In this document: one piece after another, positions 21,111 through 34,079 of the stretch | Position numbering within the stretch: position 1 is the stretch's first letter | Layout: each line of letters starts with the position of its first letter | Origin: Platycarya strobilacea | Taxonomy: Eukaryota > Streptophyta > Magnoliopsida > Fagales > Juglandaceae | Reading direction: 5' to 3' | Length of the DNA stretch: 64,000 nucleotides | Assembly: GCA_036898215.1 (NCBI GenBank) | Contig: CM072548.1 | Coordinates: 45,287,248-45,351,247 of the forward strand | Made by a program: the position numbers and the translations under genes | Notes under the pieces: model-generated | What the model saw: only the letters and a program-made list of their open reading frames with translations | Database searches by the model: none | Told to the model about the DNA's origin: nothing

Positions 21111-21389
21111 ATACCAGAAAAATATACATAAATATGTAAATAAAACATGCTGGTTGAAAATATCGAAAAAGGTTGAAGAAACTGTCAAAATTGTTCCAGT
21201 AGGAGAGTGTCCAGAAAGCCATTTCTTTCATCTGTTCGAATCTTTTTATAGCCAAATTTCGGTCAGTATGATTAGATATTTTCCTTCCGTGTGTAGGCCA
21301 AATTCCTTTATCGCCTTGTTTTTTATTCTCATCTTTGTAGATCTTTGTATACTGCACTCGGTCTAGTCTCTACATACATACATGCATGC

Positions 21390-21422
<33 letters not shown>

Positions 21423-22354
21423 ATGTATATATATATATATATATTTATGCATGTCTTTGTTCTCCGTATGTGGCCAAAATTCCAATATATTAATTATCTG
21501 CCACACGTGCGCACGTACACCCTCCACCCACCCTTTTTCAGCCCGGGGCCCGGCCTTCTGATGAGTCATGTTCTCACATCATTGAGGGATATCAACATCA
21601 TGAACTAATTTTTGCTGGAAATTTCTTGTGATCGTATATGCATGAGTCGTCTTTTGGCAATAAACTTACGTGTTTATATATTATTGATGGCCGTACGTAA
21701 CGCGTTCTATATTTATCATCAGTACTTAATAGCAGTCAGAGGTTGATGGCATCATGCATGATGAAGCCAATTATATTGTAAATTAGCAGAGGATGAGTGG
21801 GCGTGCAACTGGCTACAATACGTACGGGAGTACTGGTGATCTTGATGTAAATTATATAGCAGCTAGCTAGCTAGCTAGCTAGCTAGGGATCGGACCAATT
21901 ACTCGGGTAACATTATTATTATTAAAATTACTAAAACAGCTAGCTAGCTATCTGCCTCGTAGAAATTTCTTTTATATATGCTATTATGTCCTTTATCTTG
22001 ACTCTTCTGAGTTTTTGTCCGATGTCTCCGCCTTTCTCTCTCTTCCATCTCCTTGCGACTCGCCGACACTATCACGTACATGACTACGCCAAAATTAAAC
22101 CAAAACCGCGCGTCCTTTGCTTCGTCGCCACAATATATATTCGCTTTACTACTAATCTCCGATCGTCACCGAACGTTTAATGTGCGTACGTTCTACCTGC
22201 ATGCGTGCATGCATTCAGTCGCGTATATATTTATCTCTCGATCGCTTTCTTTTAGGGGGACAAAGAAAAAAGAAAAAGAATTGGACTGATTAAAAGAATA
22301 GGTAGCTAGGCTACAGACTACAGGCTACAGTTCACATTAATGTTGTTAACTCAT
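21111..22354. other. intergenic with microsatellites
   Basis: Contains (TA)n blocks at about 21388-21443 and a (CTAG/AGCT)n run at about 21861-21888. No gene signal. The frames at 21986-22289 are short and unrelated to known proteins. Confidence 0.45.
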
Positions 22355-22573
22355 ACGTACTGCTAAGATTTAGAAATGAGATGATATGTCAATTAAGATG
22401 AATTTAGTTTATTTTTTAATATTATTATTATTTTAAAATTTAAAAAAGGTATATTGAGAATTGAAAAAGGTGTATAAAAATTTATATTTTATATAAAAAA
22501 TTATAAAAATATAATAATAAAATGAAGATAAATTGAGATGAGTGGAACTCACCCTCAAATACAAACAGACCAT
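22355..22573. mobile_element. AT-rich MITE, family B copy
   Basis: Ends carry 'atgagatgat' (left) and 'gagatgagt...caaatacaaacagacc' (right), with an AT-rich, 'aataataataaaatga' interior. It belongs with the copies at 30297, 48582 and 54162, which share GGCCTGTTTG-type ends and ATGAGATGA subterminal motifs. Confidence 0.5.
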
Positions 22574-23554
22574 GTGTTTATTTGATATTTATTATATATA
22601 TATATATATATATATAATAACGGGTTTTATGCGTACGTTCTTCGTGGTTGCTAGTGTTCAGTAGTACTGATGCAATAACAACACGCGGACTCTTCAAGTT
22701 TATAACAAGCAGTACTGCTGTATGCTGTGCCATCGGAAATTTATATTTTAATCGAGATTATTATATATGAGAAAGAGATCATAATATGTCAGGTGTGTAA
22801 TTACAAATCTTTTTCAACAATATTTACCTCTTGTTTCACGTAGTTTAGTATATTAAGTCAGATCTAATTTATAATAAAATGTTTTATATGTATATCACAT
22901 TACGCCATTGTAAGCGTGTACGTAGATTCTATTACGTAAAACTTATGTTTAGACAAACATTTTTCTGAAAAAAAAATTGCGACCCATATCCTAGTCCGAA
23001 GGATCCAAAGTACATGACTTCTTATTTTCATTATCAATGCTAAAGATCATGAGAGCAAATCAATGATCCTCCATTTGTTTTTTTATTTTTTTCCCCATTA
23101 TCACACATGAAGTCACCTCGATATAACATTCGCTCTCAAGGTATGCTAATTGCTAACTTAATCACATAGTTTTTTTATTTAATTAATGTATCTCTTCCCA
23201 TATATGGCAAAGGTCTCCGACAAATAACTTAATAACTAATTAATTGTTAGCTTGCCATCTAATAATATTATAGATTCCCAAGTTCATGATGGAGCAAAAT
23301 TAATTCCTGCTTTTAAGCAGAAGAAAAATGTCTTCCCTTTTACTTTAGTACTTTTTTTTAAAATATTTCCTTGTATCATGTATGTATATAGATAAGAGAA
23401 ATGCTTTAATTTATCAAAAACATATGAAAATGTGACACATATGGGCTTAATGAAGACACCCAAGTTGCTGAGCTGCATGGGATTTTCGGTTGCATAGTGC
23501 ACACTACATACCTCCTCCCGACCCTCTCTCTTGCATTTCCTCTATTTGAGGGAT
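22574..23554. other. intergenic, no gene seen
   Basis: AT-rich with a (TA)n run at about 22592-22617. No coding or structural signal I can defend. Confidence 0.45.
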
Positions 23555-25620
23555 ATCAAATTTTGTCAATGAATCGTGTTCGTGTCGTATCAAAACATAT
23601 ACAAATTATATTATATACGTCAACTCTAACCTGACCTATTAAATTTATCGTGTCAAAATTTTAAATCCTAACACGACCTGTTAACATAATGTGTTATGTT
23701 GTTTCAACTCATTAAGATCCATTATTGAATATTACAAAATAGATTAACACAATACAAAATGATCTGTTTCAACTTGTTTATGTAAATTGGTTGAATATAT
23801 CCAAAATTAATCTGTTTGACTTGATTAAGTTTAATATAATTTTATATAAATGTTAAAATCACAATATTTATTAAAATTATAACACTAACTGATGAGTGTA
23901 ATTTTTACACGATTTTTTTAATCATTTTTTACTTATAAAAATTGTTAGTTTTAATTTAATTTGATTTAATTTAATTTAATTTAATTTATTCTCTTGTGTT
24001 AAAAGGATGGGAAGAAAAGAAAGAGAAAATCACAAAAGAGCTCAATTTAGATTCACTTGGGCACAAGATCATATACGTACAAGGGCATGGATATATTCAG
24101 CCACACCATCTCTCTGGGATCTATATTCATGGGCCTTCCTTTGCTTTTTCATCACTTGGGCTTCACATAGCAAGATCAAGACCCGACGTTACAAATGCAC
24201 AACACGGCAATTGCATGGGACTTAAAAATAATAGCAGGCCGCTTCACTTAATTTGATAATTCATTCATGGGCCCACATGTTTTGATGCTAAGAGTTTTAC
24301 AGTTACGCTTGGAACTCGGCAATACAAAGGCCCATGCAAATAGAGAAGCTGCACACTTGAATTCTTTAGATTTTGACTCATACGTGAATACGGAAATTGA
24401 ATTGGGGAAACCAGAAGCACGTGCCAATAACGTATATAAGAAGAGCAGACCAAACTCGGAAGAGGGGGCGCGCCGCACGGAGAACAGACCAGACTTGGAG
24501 AGAAAGCAGAGAGACATTGTGCAATCGTTGGAAATTTTTTTTTGGAATTTTTACGAGGGGAAAGATCTGAATGATAGAAGCGAGAGCTACATATTCATCA
24601 ATCGACTCTAATAAAAAATATGAGTTTTATTTGTTTTCTTTTTAATTTTATTATGAACTAAATTTTATATTTTATGTAGTCTAGCATTGAACACACAGTT
24701 TATATTTTAAATTATTTTATTTTTGATATTTCTATGATTGAGTATTTAATTTTTATTCTTAATACTTACAAATTTTTACAAATTATTGTTTGATCAATTG
24801 AATGACGATGAGACCGAGGAGTAATTTGTAGTTTTAGTTTTAGATTTAAACACCATTAGTTGAGCGAAAGTAGAGATACTTTATTGCGATTAGTGTGATT
24901 TTTCAGAAAATTTAAAGTGCATAACGAGTCTCCAATTAATTAAATTCACATAGAGATATGAAGTTGTTAGTTGGAGATATTTTTGATATTATTCGAGAGA
25001 AGATATTGAACAGTTAAGAAATTTTTAATCATCAAGAGGAGATTGTTGGAATCTAATAATTAGGAAGAATGAATTGTGTGCAATTCGCTAGATGAAATCA
25101 ACTGCTCTAAATCTATTCTTATTATATTTTCATACACTTAGATTTTAAGTTTGGTTATTTTTGATTCGTAGATTTATTCTTATTAAATAGTTTAATTTAA
25201 TTTAGATAGTAGAAACGTTAAATTTAATTTCGATTTTCCAAATAGTTATTTTTTTAGTGAATTTCGTTATTCAATAACATAGTTAATTCCTGTGAGTTCG
25301 ACATCTATTTTTTATAAAATATTTTACCACTTGTTACGATTCTGTGCGCTTGCAAATTATTTTACTCGAACACTAACTACAAGTCTGGAATTATTATCTA
25401 AACAATAAAAATATGAAAATTAAAATTCTAACAAATTTACTTTTAAATATAATGGTATAATTGTAATAAAACAGGTTGACCTGTTATCAATCTGTTAAGT
25501 AATCGTATCGTAACGGACCAACTCGTTTTGACCCAAAATTTGTGAGAATAAATCCTAACTCGCTATTATCGTGCCGTATTCGTATTGAATTAACGAGTCA
25601 TGTAACATATTGTCACATTT
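23555..25620. mobile_element. composite decayed transposon: hAT-like arms around an LTR-like core
   Basis: The left arm (23555-23850) contains 'gtgttcgtgtcgtatc' and 'aaatcctaacacgacctgttaac'. The right arm (25470-25620) contains 'gttgacctgttatcaa', 'aaatcctaactcgc' and ends 'ttgtcaca', roughly the reverse of the left end. The core (about 23997-25380) carries a promoter-like 'cgtatataag' near 24430 and a 'cctgtgagttcgacatc' motif near 25290 typical of Ty3/gypsy 5' regions. A 114-residue frame at 24267-24611 lies around the presumed LTR promoter and is not a recognised protein. The boundaries are approximate. Confidence 0.35.
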
Positions 25621-26987
25621 AGTTTGTCTCCCATCAACTTATAATGGATAAAAAAAACACACAATAATTGCATAAACATGAAGAGGAAACAAATAAACCT
25701 TAACATAATCAATCAATAAAGAAAAGACAAATTAAAGAAAAAAGATCAGGAATTCTTGCAATGAAATGAGGACATGTAAATTTACTCCTCGCTGCAATGC
25801 TGAATTTAGGGTTTTGAAATTTCATTATTTATTTTTATCTTATTTTGTCAAAATTTTGAAGATAAATAAATATTTAGAAAAATAAAAAATTTCAAATAAA
25901 GAGGTAGAAGACAAAGTTGACGGGCTTTAGCTATTTTTGAACGGAGGGAGGTTCAGAGCTTTGAGAACCAATAAAAAAACACACATACACAAATACGTTG
26001 GAAGAGAAAACGTACTCGTTCCTAAGGGAAGACTTTGCTTAAGCGAGAGAAAAAGCCATTTCTCGTTTGGGTAGTTTGTTTAATAGGAAGAGAAGATGAG
26101 GAGAACTGCAATTTTAATTTTAGAATGCATCATATCAAACAAAAGAAGATGAAGGAGAAGAAGGAGAGGGATTTCGTGAAGGAGAGAGAGAGAGAGAGAG
26201 TAGAGGAGAGAGAGCACACAGAGAAGGGAATTGGGAGGGGGATGGCGCCAAAAGATCCCCTACAGAGCAAGACTTAGATTTTTTAAAACTTTATTAGTCG
26301 CAAATTCACATTTGTGTCCAATAAATTATATTGGTAGGTGTATAATCGTGTAACTGGTTATAAGTTAATCTCGATAAAAAAAAAAAAAAAAAAATGCACT
26401 AAGTGAAGGCAGACTAGCCATGGGAGCCTTGGGCCTAGGCTCTCATGGTGGGCCACCATCTCACGCTTTGACGTGGCTTTGAGGTAAATATTGGGCTGAA
26501 TCTTATATTTGGACTTCCTTTGAGCCTTTGGGACGCACCGAGTAAAGCCCATAGCAGCTATAAATCAAAATAGCCATGCAAATTGTAGAAACAAATCGTT
26601 TTCCCATTATTTTCATTTGAAAAAATTATTTATCATCACTTTCTCAACATTCTTTGATGTAGCATTAAATAACAGACCTTCAAGTAAAATATAATAAATA
26701 GTTTTCAATTATTTAATATCTTATTCATGAAATGATGATAGGATAATATTAAAAGAAATTATGAGTAGTATTAATTTATTTTGATAATATCGGATTTTAC
26801 TAACAAAAAGATTCACAGGGCATTACTAATACACTTTCAGTCTAAATATAACAATTGCCTTTCATTTAGATATTTTTTGTAAGAGTTGATGTCCATAAAC
26901 TTGTGAAGACTTGAATTCAAATTCTTTAAGCTAGATCTTCTAGTGGGTAGAAAATGAGAGTCAATTGCTAGTGAAGTACATGTGTTA
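25621..26987. other. intergenic, no gene seen
   Basis: Contains a (GA)n tract at about 26180-26201 and an A-run at about 26378-26394. The 80-residue frame at 26035-26277 is driven by purine-rich sequence and not called. Confidence 0.45.
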
Positions 26988-27266
26988 GAGCACTAGCAAT
27001 AGTTTTAACTAAAACTTCGTTTCAAAAGGTACAAATTTGCACACTTTTTTAAAAAAATCCGTCATATTTGATTAATAATGGGGAGAAGAAATGGTGGAGA
27101 AGAGTAATTTTTTCATTTGTAAATAGTAACTCTCCAAATTAAATTTCCCTTTTTTACTATTTCTTCTCTTTATTATTAATCAAATATGATGAATTTTTTT
27201 AAAAAAAAAATGTGCAAACTTGTATTTTTTGAAGAAAAGTTTTAACTAAAATAATTGCTAGTGCTC
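26988..27266. mobile_element. foldback MITE, PIF/Harbinger-type
   Basis: 279 bp, flanked by TTA at 26985-26987 and 27267-27269. The left end GAGCACTAGCAAT is the reverse complement of the right ATTGCTAGTGCTC, and complementarity continues for most of each arm ('catatttgattaataatg' against 'ttattaatcaaatatgatg'). It would form a long hairpin. It is non-coding. Confidence 0.8.
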
Positions 27267-27439
27267 TTAGTAGAGGCAAACGTTTTTGATAATAGACTCT
27301 TGTTTTTCTCTTCCTTGTTCTTAACAGTCTTTTTCAAAGCAATCAACACCGAGATTGCATCAATATTCATTATCCATTGTGGCTCTCATTTGACTTTTTT
27401 CTTTAGTTTTCATTCGTTTCTTAACTTGAGTTAGGTAAA

Positions 27440-27640
27440 ATTTAAAGAGAAATGCTATTTTGTTTATTCATTTTGACATCTTATTTTGATATTATATATA
27501 TATATATAATTTTTTTTACTTTATAATTGAGTAAGTGATTATTAGAGTATTGGTATTTTTTATATTTTTCAAAATATTTTAAAATAATAAAGAAATATGT
27601 GGCATTTTACTTATAAGACAATGAAATATAAATTACCATA
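27440..27640. mobile_element. AT-rich MITE, family C copy 1
   Basis: 'aaatgctattttgtt', 'ttttgacatcttattttgatat', 'gtgattat' and 'ttttaaaataataaa' occur in the same order as at 57243-57415, indicating a dispersed family. The ends are not precisely defined. Confidence 0.4.
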
Positions 27641-28069
27641 TTCAATATTATTTAGTTTCTTAAATAGGCTTTGTTAAAGTTTAGATGAACTTTTTAAACG
27701 TTATATTTAATATAAAAATTTAAACTGAGGCGTTATCTTGAATTTTGTCTTAGACTTCAATTTAATAAAGTTAAAAACAACTTATTTAAAAAAATTAATT
27801 AATTATTATAGTAAGTATAATATTTTTTATTAGGTATTAAATTTAGTAACAAGGGGCCTTGCACATATTAAAATTTATTTAATTTGTAGTAATTCCATTT
27901 AATATTTTTATCTATTGTAGTGATTTCTATAATTTTTGTATAGAAAAATCACACTTTTATTTGAGTTGGCTTTTCCTTTTCTCTCTTCCTTCCTTTTCTC
28001 CTAGTAAGCATATATGGCATATGGGAGCTCCAATATTATGTTAAACACTTACTCATCAGTTGCTCAAAA

Positions 28070-29325
28070 TGATACCCCATATAATCATATAATGGTAGGT
28101 GGTGTATGTGACCCTACATTATTTGGGAAGAGAAATTATTGCTCTTTATAATATTCTAATAGAGTTTCAATTATATTATTAACTAGTCCTTTTAAAATAT
28201 TGGTTATATAATTTAGGTTTTCCAATGAGGGTATTACAAATGGTATAACAGTCAAGTCTAAAATTCCGTAGACTTTATGGATTGGAGTTTTGAAAATTTG
28301 ATGTTTAGATTCGATTGGCTTATTCTATAGGTTTCTATAGGTTGTAGAACATGAATTTGATATGCTTTAAGATTAGATTTTGAAGTTGATATAAGTTTGA
28401 CCAAAAACTAGATTATAGGTTTTGCAGACTATAGCATATGAGATTTTGGATATTTGTGAGTTTAGGAAGTAACTTGCTTTTGAAGTATAAAAACTTGGAG
28501 GACTAAGAGATGTTTGTGTGAATATTTTGGAATCCAATAGACTAAGAATTATGATGTTTTGGGTTATCAGAGATTTTTTTTAGGAAATACTTTCCAGATT
28601 TGATATTTAGAATTGTACGGATTGCAAAAAATAAACTTGTTGGTATATGATATTATAGAGTTTGCATACATTAACAGAACGACATTGATTATTTTTGAGA
28701 TATAACGTGTATAGAGCTAGAAGTTGATAGAGTACATAACAAAAGCGTGGTTTTGGTGATATGGTAGTTTGGCAGCTTATTTCACTATCTGCATAAGGTT
28801 CAATGATTGAGTGGAGAGTTCAAAATTATTATTAGGTTTAATTACATTGTTGAGGTCTATACTTGAGGCTTGATTTGGACCGTTCGAAGTGCAATACAAT
28901 GTGTGCTAAGAGGTATAGAGGATTGAGGTTTAGAGAATTGACTTTAGGTATAACAAATTTAAGGAAGACATGTTTTTCAAGGGAGTTTATAAAACTCAGG
29001 CCAGCCAAACTCACTTTTTAAAATATGTTTGAGTTTATACATAAGAAAAGCGAGTTAAATTTTTGAGTACTATTCTAACTAGAAATATAAGATTTGAGTC
29101 GTGTCACTTACGTTAGACTAGTTCAATGAAAATGTCGAAAACTTATGAGGGATAGATTGTAGTATCCCATATAATAAGATAATGATAAGTGATGTATGAG
29201 ATCTCACATTATTTGAAAATCAAAAGTTTTTGTTGTTTATAAAGTTTTAATGAGACTTCAGTTATATCATTAGTTAATTTTTTTGAATATAAATAATGTG
29301 GTTTGAGCCTTTTTTAGACTGTACA
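28070..29325 (+). mobile_element. TRIM-like miniature LTR retroelement
   Basis: Two direct repeats of about 168 bp (28070-28238 and 29158-29325) share 'ccatataat.a.ataatg.ta.gtg.tgtatg', 'ctacattatttg' and 'ttataaa.ttctaat.agact(t)cag(t)tatat'. They begin TG and end (T)ACA. Two bases after the left repeat, 'tggtataacag' resembles the TGGTATCAGAG primer site, and 'gaggga' precedes the right repeat. The 919-bp interior has no protein-coding capacity. The size fits TRIM elements. No target duplication is clear and the LTRs are quite diverged. Confidence 0.6.
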
Positions 29326-30296
29326 CATGGTACCCAATCATATAAGCTTTGGTCTTATTTATTTTACACAATCTATGACCTATGCAATTTCTAAAACATA
29401 TTCTTTATAGTTTGTTGAGCAACTCATCATTTCATTTTATTTTATTGACCTATTCAAATCCTTGACATGCTAAAACAATATTTCATTGTATTGTCTTTAT
29501 TACAATAATAAACTTAATTGATATTTTAACATTGAGATTTAAAATAAAAAAGAAGTTCGAAAGAAAAGGTTTCCTACCATTTTTATTAGCAAGCCACTGG
29601 AGAGAGAAAAAAACTTTATTTTATAATGGTTATTGATTTCTTATTACGTCCCCGTCCTCTCTTTGGCTTTCTCACCTTCTAACTCTTCCCATCATTTTAC
29701 TATGAGTAATGACTAATATTATATGTACACGGCCTCCAGTACCATTTGTGAAATCAGTGACATGACAATAACATTAGGTCAATCGAAATATTAAAAAAAT
29801 ATATATTAAAGAAAGATAAAAATATAATAAGAGGAAAACAAAAATAAAAAATAAAAAAATGGTAAACATAGAATTTAAGTATTTTTATACAGTGCGTACA
29901 CAAAATGTATATTTATTTTAACACCAAAATATATATAATATTAGAAAATTATATTTTAAAAATATTTTAACTTTATAATGTTTTTATCTAACTTTTTCTC
30001 TCTTTTTCTAAAAATCTCAAAAAATATCTTAACTTAAATTATTTTATTACTATTCACAAACTAATTTAATATTTTTTTACAGATTTCTTATTTCATCCAA
30101 TTCTCCAAATATTCTAAGCAGTACCTATTACCCAAAGAGGTATCCTTCCAGTAGTATCGGCTTTTTCCCACATTAAGTTGACCGATATTATTCAATATAG
30201 CCTGTCAACATTTATTTCACACTGCAATTTACAATGGCAAGAAACATTGAGATGCAATAAGGCCACTAGCGTCATGTAGGAATGTTGGCTATATAT
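29326..30296. other. intergenic, no gene seen
   Basis: AT-rich DNA without a reading frame or defined repeat. Confidence 0.45.
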
Positions 30297-30502
30297 GCCT
30301 GATTTATTTTCATAAATAAGATGTTAAAAATTAAATAATATATTATTATAATATATTTTTTAATATTAATTTTGTTATAAAATTTAAAAAATTTGTTTTA
30401 AAATTTATTAAAAATTGAATTGTTAATTTTATTTTATATAAAAATTTAAAATAATAATAATAATAAAATGAGATGAAATTACTTATAAAAACAAACCAGG
30501 CC
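30297..30502. mobile_element. AT-rich MITE, family B copy
   Basis: Left end GCCTGATTTATTTTCATAA and right end (reverse complement) GGCCTGGTTTGTTTTTATAA are inverted repeats. The interior has 'aataataataataaaatgagatgaaat' as in the copy at 22355. Confidence 0.65.
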
Positions 30503-31839
30503 AATATGACAAGCTCTCTCCTGTGACGCTCTCGTGCTCTGTATACGCAACTTTCACATTCCTTCTCCTAGACATAACCCATTTTTAGTTTTTTTATCGA
30601 CGAGTCACCTAGAGGCCATCTCCACTTTGTGGTGATTGAGAGCTTTGAGGACCTATTGTGGTTTAGGCCTTAATCGCGTCCTATAGAGAGAACGACCTCT
30701 TTCACACGGTTTTTGTTGAATAGATTTTTTTTTTAATAGCAAAATGAACCACCTTTCATTAAAACCAGAAACGAGAACTATATCAAAGCTTGTGCATAAT
30801 GCCATACAACATGGATAACACATTCTAGATGGGAGTGCCACCATACTATAAGGTCATTTTTTTTAGAGTAAACAGTATTCCATTCATTAATAACGAACAT
30901 TACAAATGAACTTGAAATATACATTACAAGTTGACTAAACGACAATCTGTAACTCTCCAGTACACTAAAGGCGACTGACATTTTGTAATCTTAGTTGACA
31001 AACTCTCCAGAAAAAATCTGAGAGACAGTCCTAATTTTGTTCTAAGACAGAATGACAATCAACCAAAAAACCAAACCCCATTTTCATACTAAGACGAACT
31101 AGGGGACAAACTCTAAAAACCACAAGTCCTAGAGACTAATATTTTTTGGTTTTTATTTAAACTAATAGACATAAACTAAAACTAAATGGGAAAACCAAAA
31201 CTCAACGGTCCGATTTTCAACCTTGAAGGTATTTAAAAGCAACAAATAAACAACGCTGCTGTTAGTGGCTCTAGGATAGTGGACGGGCGGAGGAGACAGG
31301 CCGGTTGCCCAGGGCCCTTCCGCGTCGCGTGTGGCAGCCGAACTCCCCTCCGATGGTGGTGCATGGAGAGCAAAGTCTCCCACTGTGATGGGCACGTGGG
31401 AAGAACGCGCGGCGCCAATCGACCTGAAATCGTCGCGTCTAAAAGATCGGTGCCCTAAAAGCCCACTGGCGGGGTGTGTGTGGTGATCTGCACAACAAAG
31501 AGCTACAAGCTGCCAACCACTCCCAATCAGCCCATAGTTCTTGCAAAAATCAGTACCAAAAACCAAAACAAAAGAGGAAAGAGAAGAGGTAGCAGTGGGA
31601 GGAAGAAAAGATTGGGGAGGGGGGCACGGTAGAAGACACAAAAAGAAGAAAAACCGAATAAAGGAGGAAAGGGAATAGGAGAACGGAGAAGAGGAAAGAA
31701 GAGGGAAAGAAAGAAGGAGGGGAGGATGGGGGAGGGGGGGAGAGGCGCAGCTTACACCCCCACCCCCCAGCGGCGCCTAGGTTGAGAAACCTTAGGGTTT
31801 CAGAGCAGAGAGGGAAAGAGAGGGACTTCGCCTGGTCAA
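30503..31839. other. intergenic with GC-rich and polypurine stretch
   Basis: 31240-31500 is relatively GC-rich; 31570-31740 is a purine (G/A) tract. Minus-strand frames here give Pro/Ser/Phe low-complexity protein and are rejected as genes. This could be the 3' flank of the LINE relic at 31840. Confidence 0.4.
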
Positions 31840-34075
31840 TGAAATTAGAAAATTTTTCTATAAGGTGATCTAGATACGTAGACAATCTAGCTAAATTATG
31901 AGTTACAATATTAGAAAAACGTCCTTTATGCTGAAGCACAACTTTTAGAAACCTCTGAATCAACAACTTAATCTCTGGTATTAGATTGCCCCATAAAGAC
32001 ATAGATTCTTCTTCTCGATTAAGTTCTTAGACAACTAATAAATAATTACACTTGGAGCCCCTTCAATGCTACCAAGAATTCAATCTTCGTGGGGTTAATA
32101 ACTTCATTCTCTGGCTTGCTTCCTGCCATAACCACCTGTCCATTATTGTCATGGAGAACTATTCCAACACTAGATTTGCAGAAGTTGGAAAAAATTGCTC
32201 TATCTGTGTTTAGATTCAAAACATTAAAAGAAGGAGGTTCCCATCGGCTTGTTGATTTTTGATAACTTGACTTGTCTGCTACTAACATTTGATGTACATT
32301 TGATTTCTTCTATACCATAGCCCCCACGCACATACAAAGAATCGACTTGATTAAGAAAATCTTTGGGACTGAATCAAATTAGAGGCATTCTGTATAAGAT
32401 CCCTTCGCACCTGCACATTTTGTAGGAACTTGAACTGTTCTTTCATAAACTATTGTACTGTTGGACAATATATAACTGCATGGTTGATATCTTCCTCTCC
32501 CATTTGGCACCAGTTACATGTAACATCAGATACCACCTTCTTTACTGCTAATTAGTCAACATAGGAAAAACATTTTTGCAAAGCTTCCATGCAAAAACTT
32601 AAACTTGACTTGGCACCTGTAGCTTCCAAAGCTTTCTCTGATCTTCTCTTAGATGCCTTTCCTCGAGTTATATCCTAATCCTCTCTCATGAAAAAACTTG
32701 TAAGCACTCTTGATTGAATATTGACCAGTCTTTTCTTCCTCCCATATCAAACAATCTGTTCTCCCATCTTCATAAAATTGTATATTAACCACTTCAGCAG
32801 CTTCTATTGGAGGTAAGTATTGCCTCACCATCTACACATTCCATCCCTTTGTATCTTCATCTATTAGTTCAGATATAGTCCAATTCATCTAAGAGCATGG
32901 ACAGTTCTTGGAATTAACTTGTGATTTGGAAGCCATTAGTCAGAACCAATCCTTATTGCTTTCCGATCTCCCAATCTCCACTTGCAACCACGAAATAGAA
33001 ATTTTTTTGCTTCCCAGATTCCTCTCCATACATAAGAGAGATTTGTTCTAAGCTTAGCTTCTTGAAACTCTGTTAGATGAAAATATTTAGCCTTAAAAAT
33101 TTGATGTAACAGAGAATCCTCCTGCTTTAGAATACACCAACTCTATTTGGCTAAGAGAGCCATATTAAATATCCTTAGGTCCTTAAAACCCATACCCCTT
33201 CAGCTTTTGCAATACACATTCGTTTCCAACTAAGCCAATTAATCTTTCTCTCCTCTTTTCTTTGCCCCTACCAGAAATTACTCATCATATTTTCAAGCTC
33301 AAAACATAACACACCTAGAAGTCTAAAGCAAGATATGGTATAGGTAGGTATAAAGAGTGCAACAGTTTTGATTAAAACCTCATTCCCTTTTGTGATAATA
33401 ATTTTCTTTTCATCCTTGAAGTTTTTGCCAAACTTTGAATTTAAGCTGTGAAAAGGCTTTTTTCTTTCCTCTCCGCACCATTGATGGTAAATCTAAGAGC
33501 CTATTTGGGGTTGCGTTTCAAGAATTAAAAAGTACTTTTAAGTAGTTAAAATCACTTTTAGAAAAAATGACATGTTTGATAACTTTATAAGAAGTGTTTT
33601 AGTCAGTTAAAAAAGTTAAAAATCAGATTTAAAAAAAAACTAAATTGGAGCTTTTATCAAAAAACTTTTGCAAATAACTATATATTTTTAAAAAACTATC
33701 GTAATTAACTCTAAAAGTGCTTTAGATATATAGATCTCAAACAGTAAATAACTTTTTACTAATAAGGCTTATTACATTAAACTTTAAGAATAAGTCTTAA
33801 ATTAGAAGTAATATTCCTCATCGCAATCTCAAATATACACTAAATATTTGTCAAAGTTTGTGACAATGAGGGACACTCCAGAATTGCATGAGATTCTATT
33901 GAAGGCCTCTTTGTACATTCCTACCGAAAACCACACTTGTTTTCTCTTTGTTGACCTTCCAACCCGAGGCAAGCTCATAGTTCTTTAGAAGTTGCATGAT
34001 GTTTGCATTGGTTTGCATATTACACTTGCATAATAATATGGTATTATCTGCAAACATTAATTGATTCACCTTAAT
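31840..34075 (-). pseudogene. LINE (L1-type non-LTR retrotransposon) relic: RT, zf-RVT, RNase H
   Basis: Minus-strand remnants run 34075 to 31840 in the expected LINE order. At about 34060-33880 the RT gives 'VNQLMFADNTILLCKC' and 'NYELASGWKVNKEKTSVVFG', the FADD box having become FADN. After an interrupting MITE, 33490-33200 reads 'KKAFSQLKFKVWQKLQG' and 'RKINWLSWKRM', the RT thumb. At 33180-32900 come 'GFKDLRIFNMALLAK' and 'ANLSYVWRGIWEAK'-like text, and 32830-32650 is zf-RVT 'KTGQYSIKSAYKFF'. At 32288-32046 RNase H reads 'FNVLNLNTDRAIF' and 'GIVLHDNNGQVV'. At 32002-31850 is its tail, 'IVTHNLARLSTYLDH'. Stops, frameshifts and 5' truncation make it dead. Confidence 0.8.
33497..33836. mobile_element. 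MITE inserted in the LINE relic
   Basis: Left 'cctatttggggttgcg' and right (reverse complement) 'gtatatttgagattgcg' are inverted. The sequence between is AT-rich and non-coding, while LINE RT similarity is present on both sides. It therefore interrupts the LINE. Confidence 0.6.
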
Positions 34076-34079
34076 ATAT

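Noticed and set aside
24267..24611. 114-codon open frame
   Set aside because: Spans a TATA-like site in a probable LTR core; no known domain, and a chance frame is more likely.
31550..31800. Long minus-strand frame rich in Pro, Ser and Phe
   Set aside because: It is the translation of a polypurine tract; only the first part (31850-32002) has LINE RNase H similarity, and the rest is low complexity.
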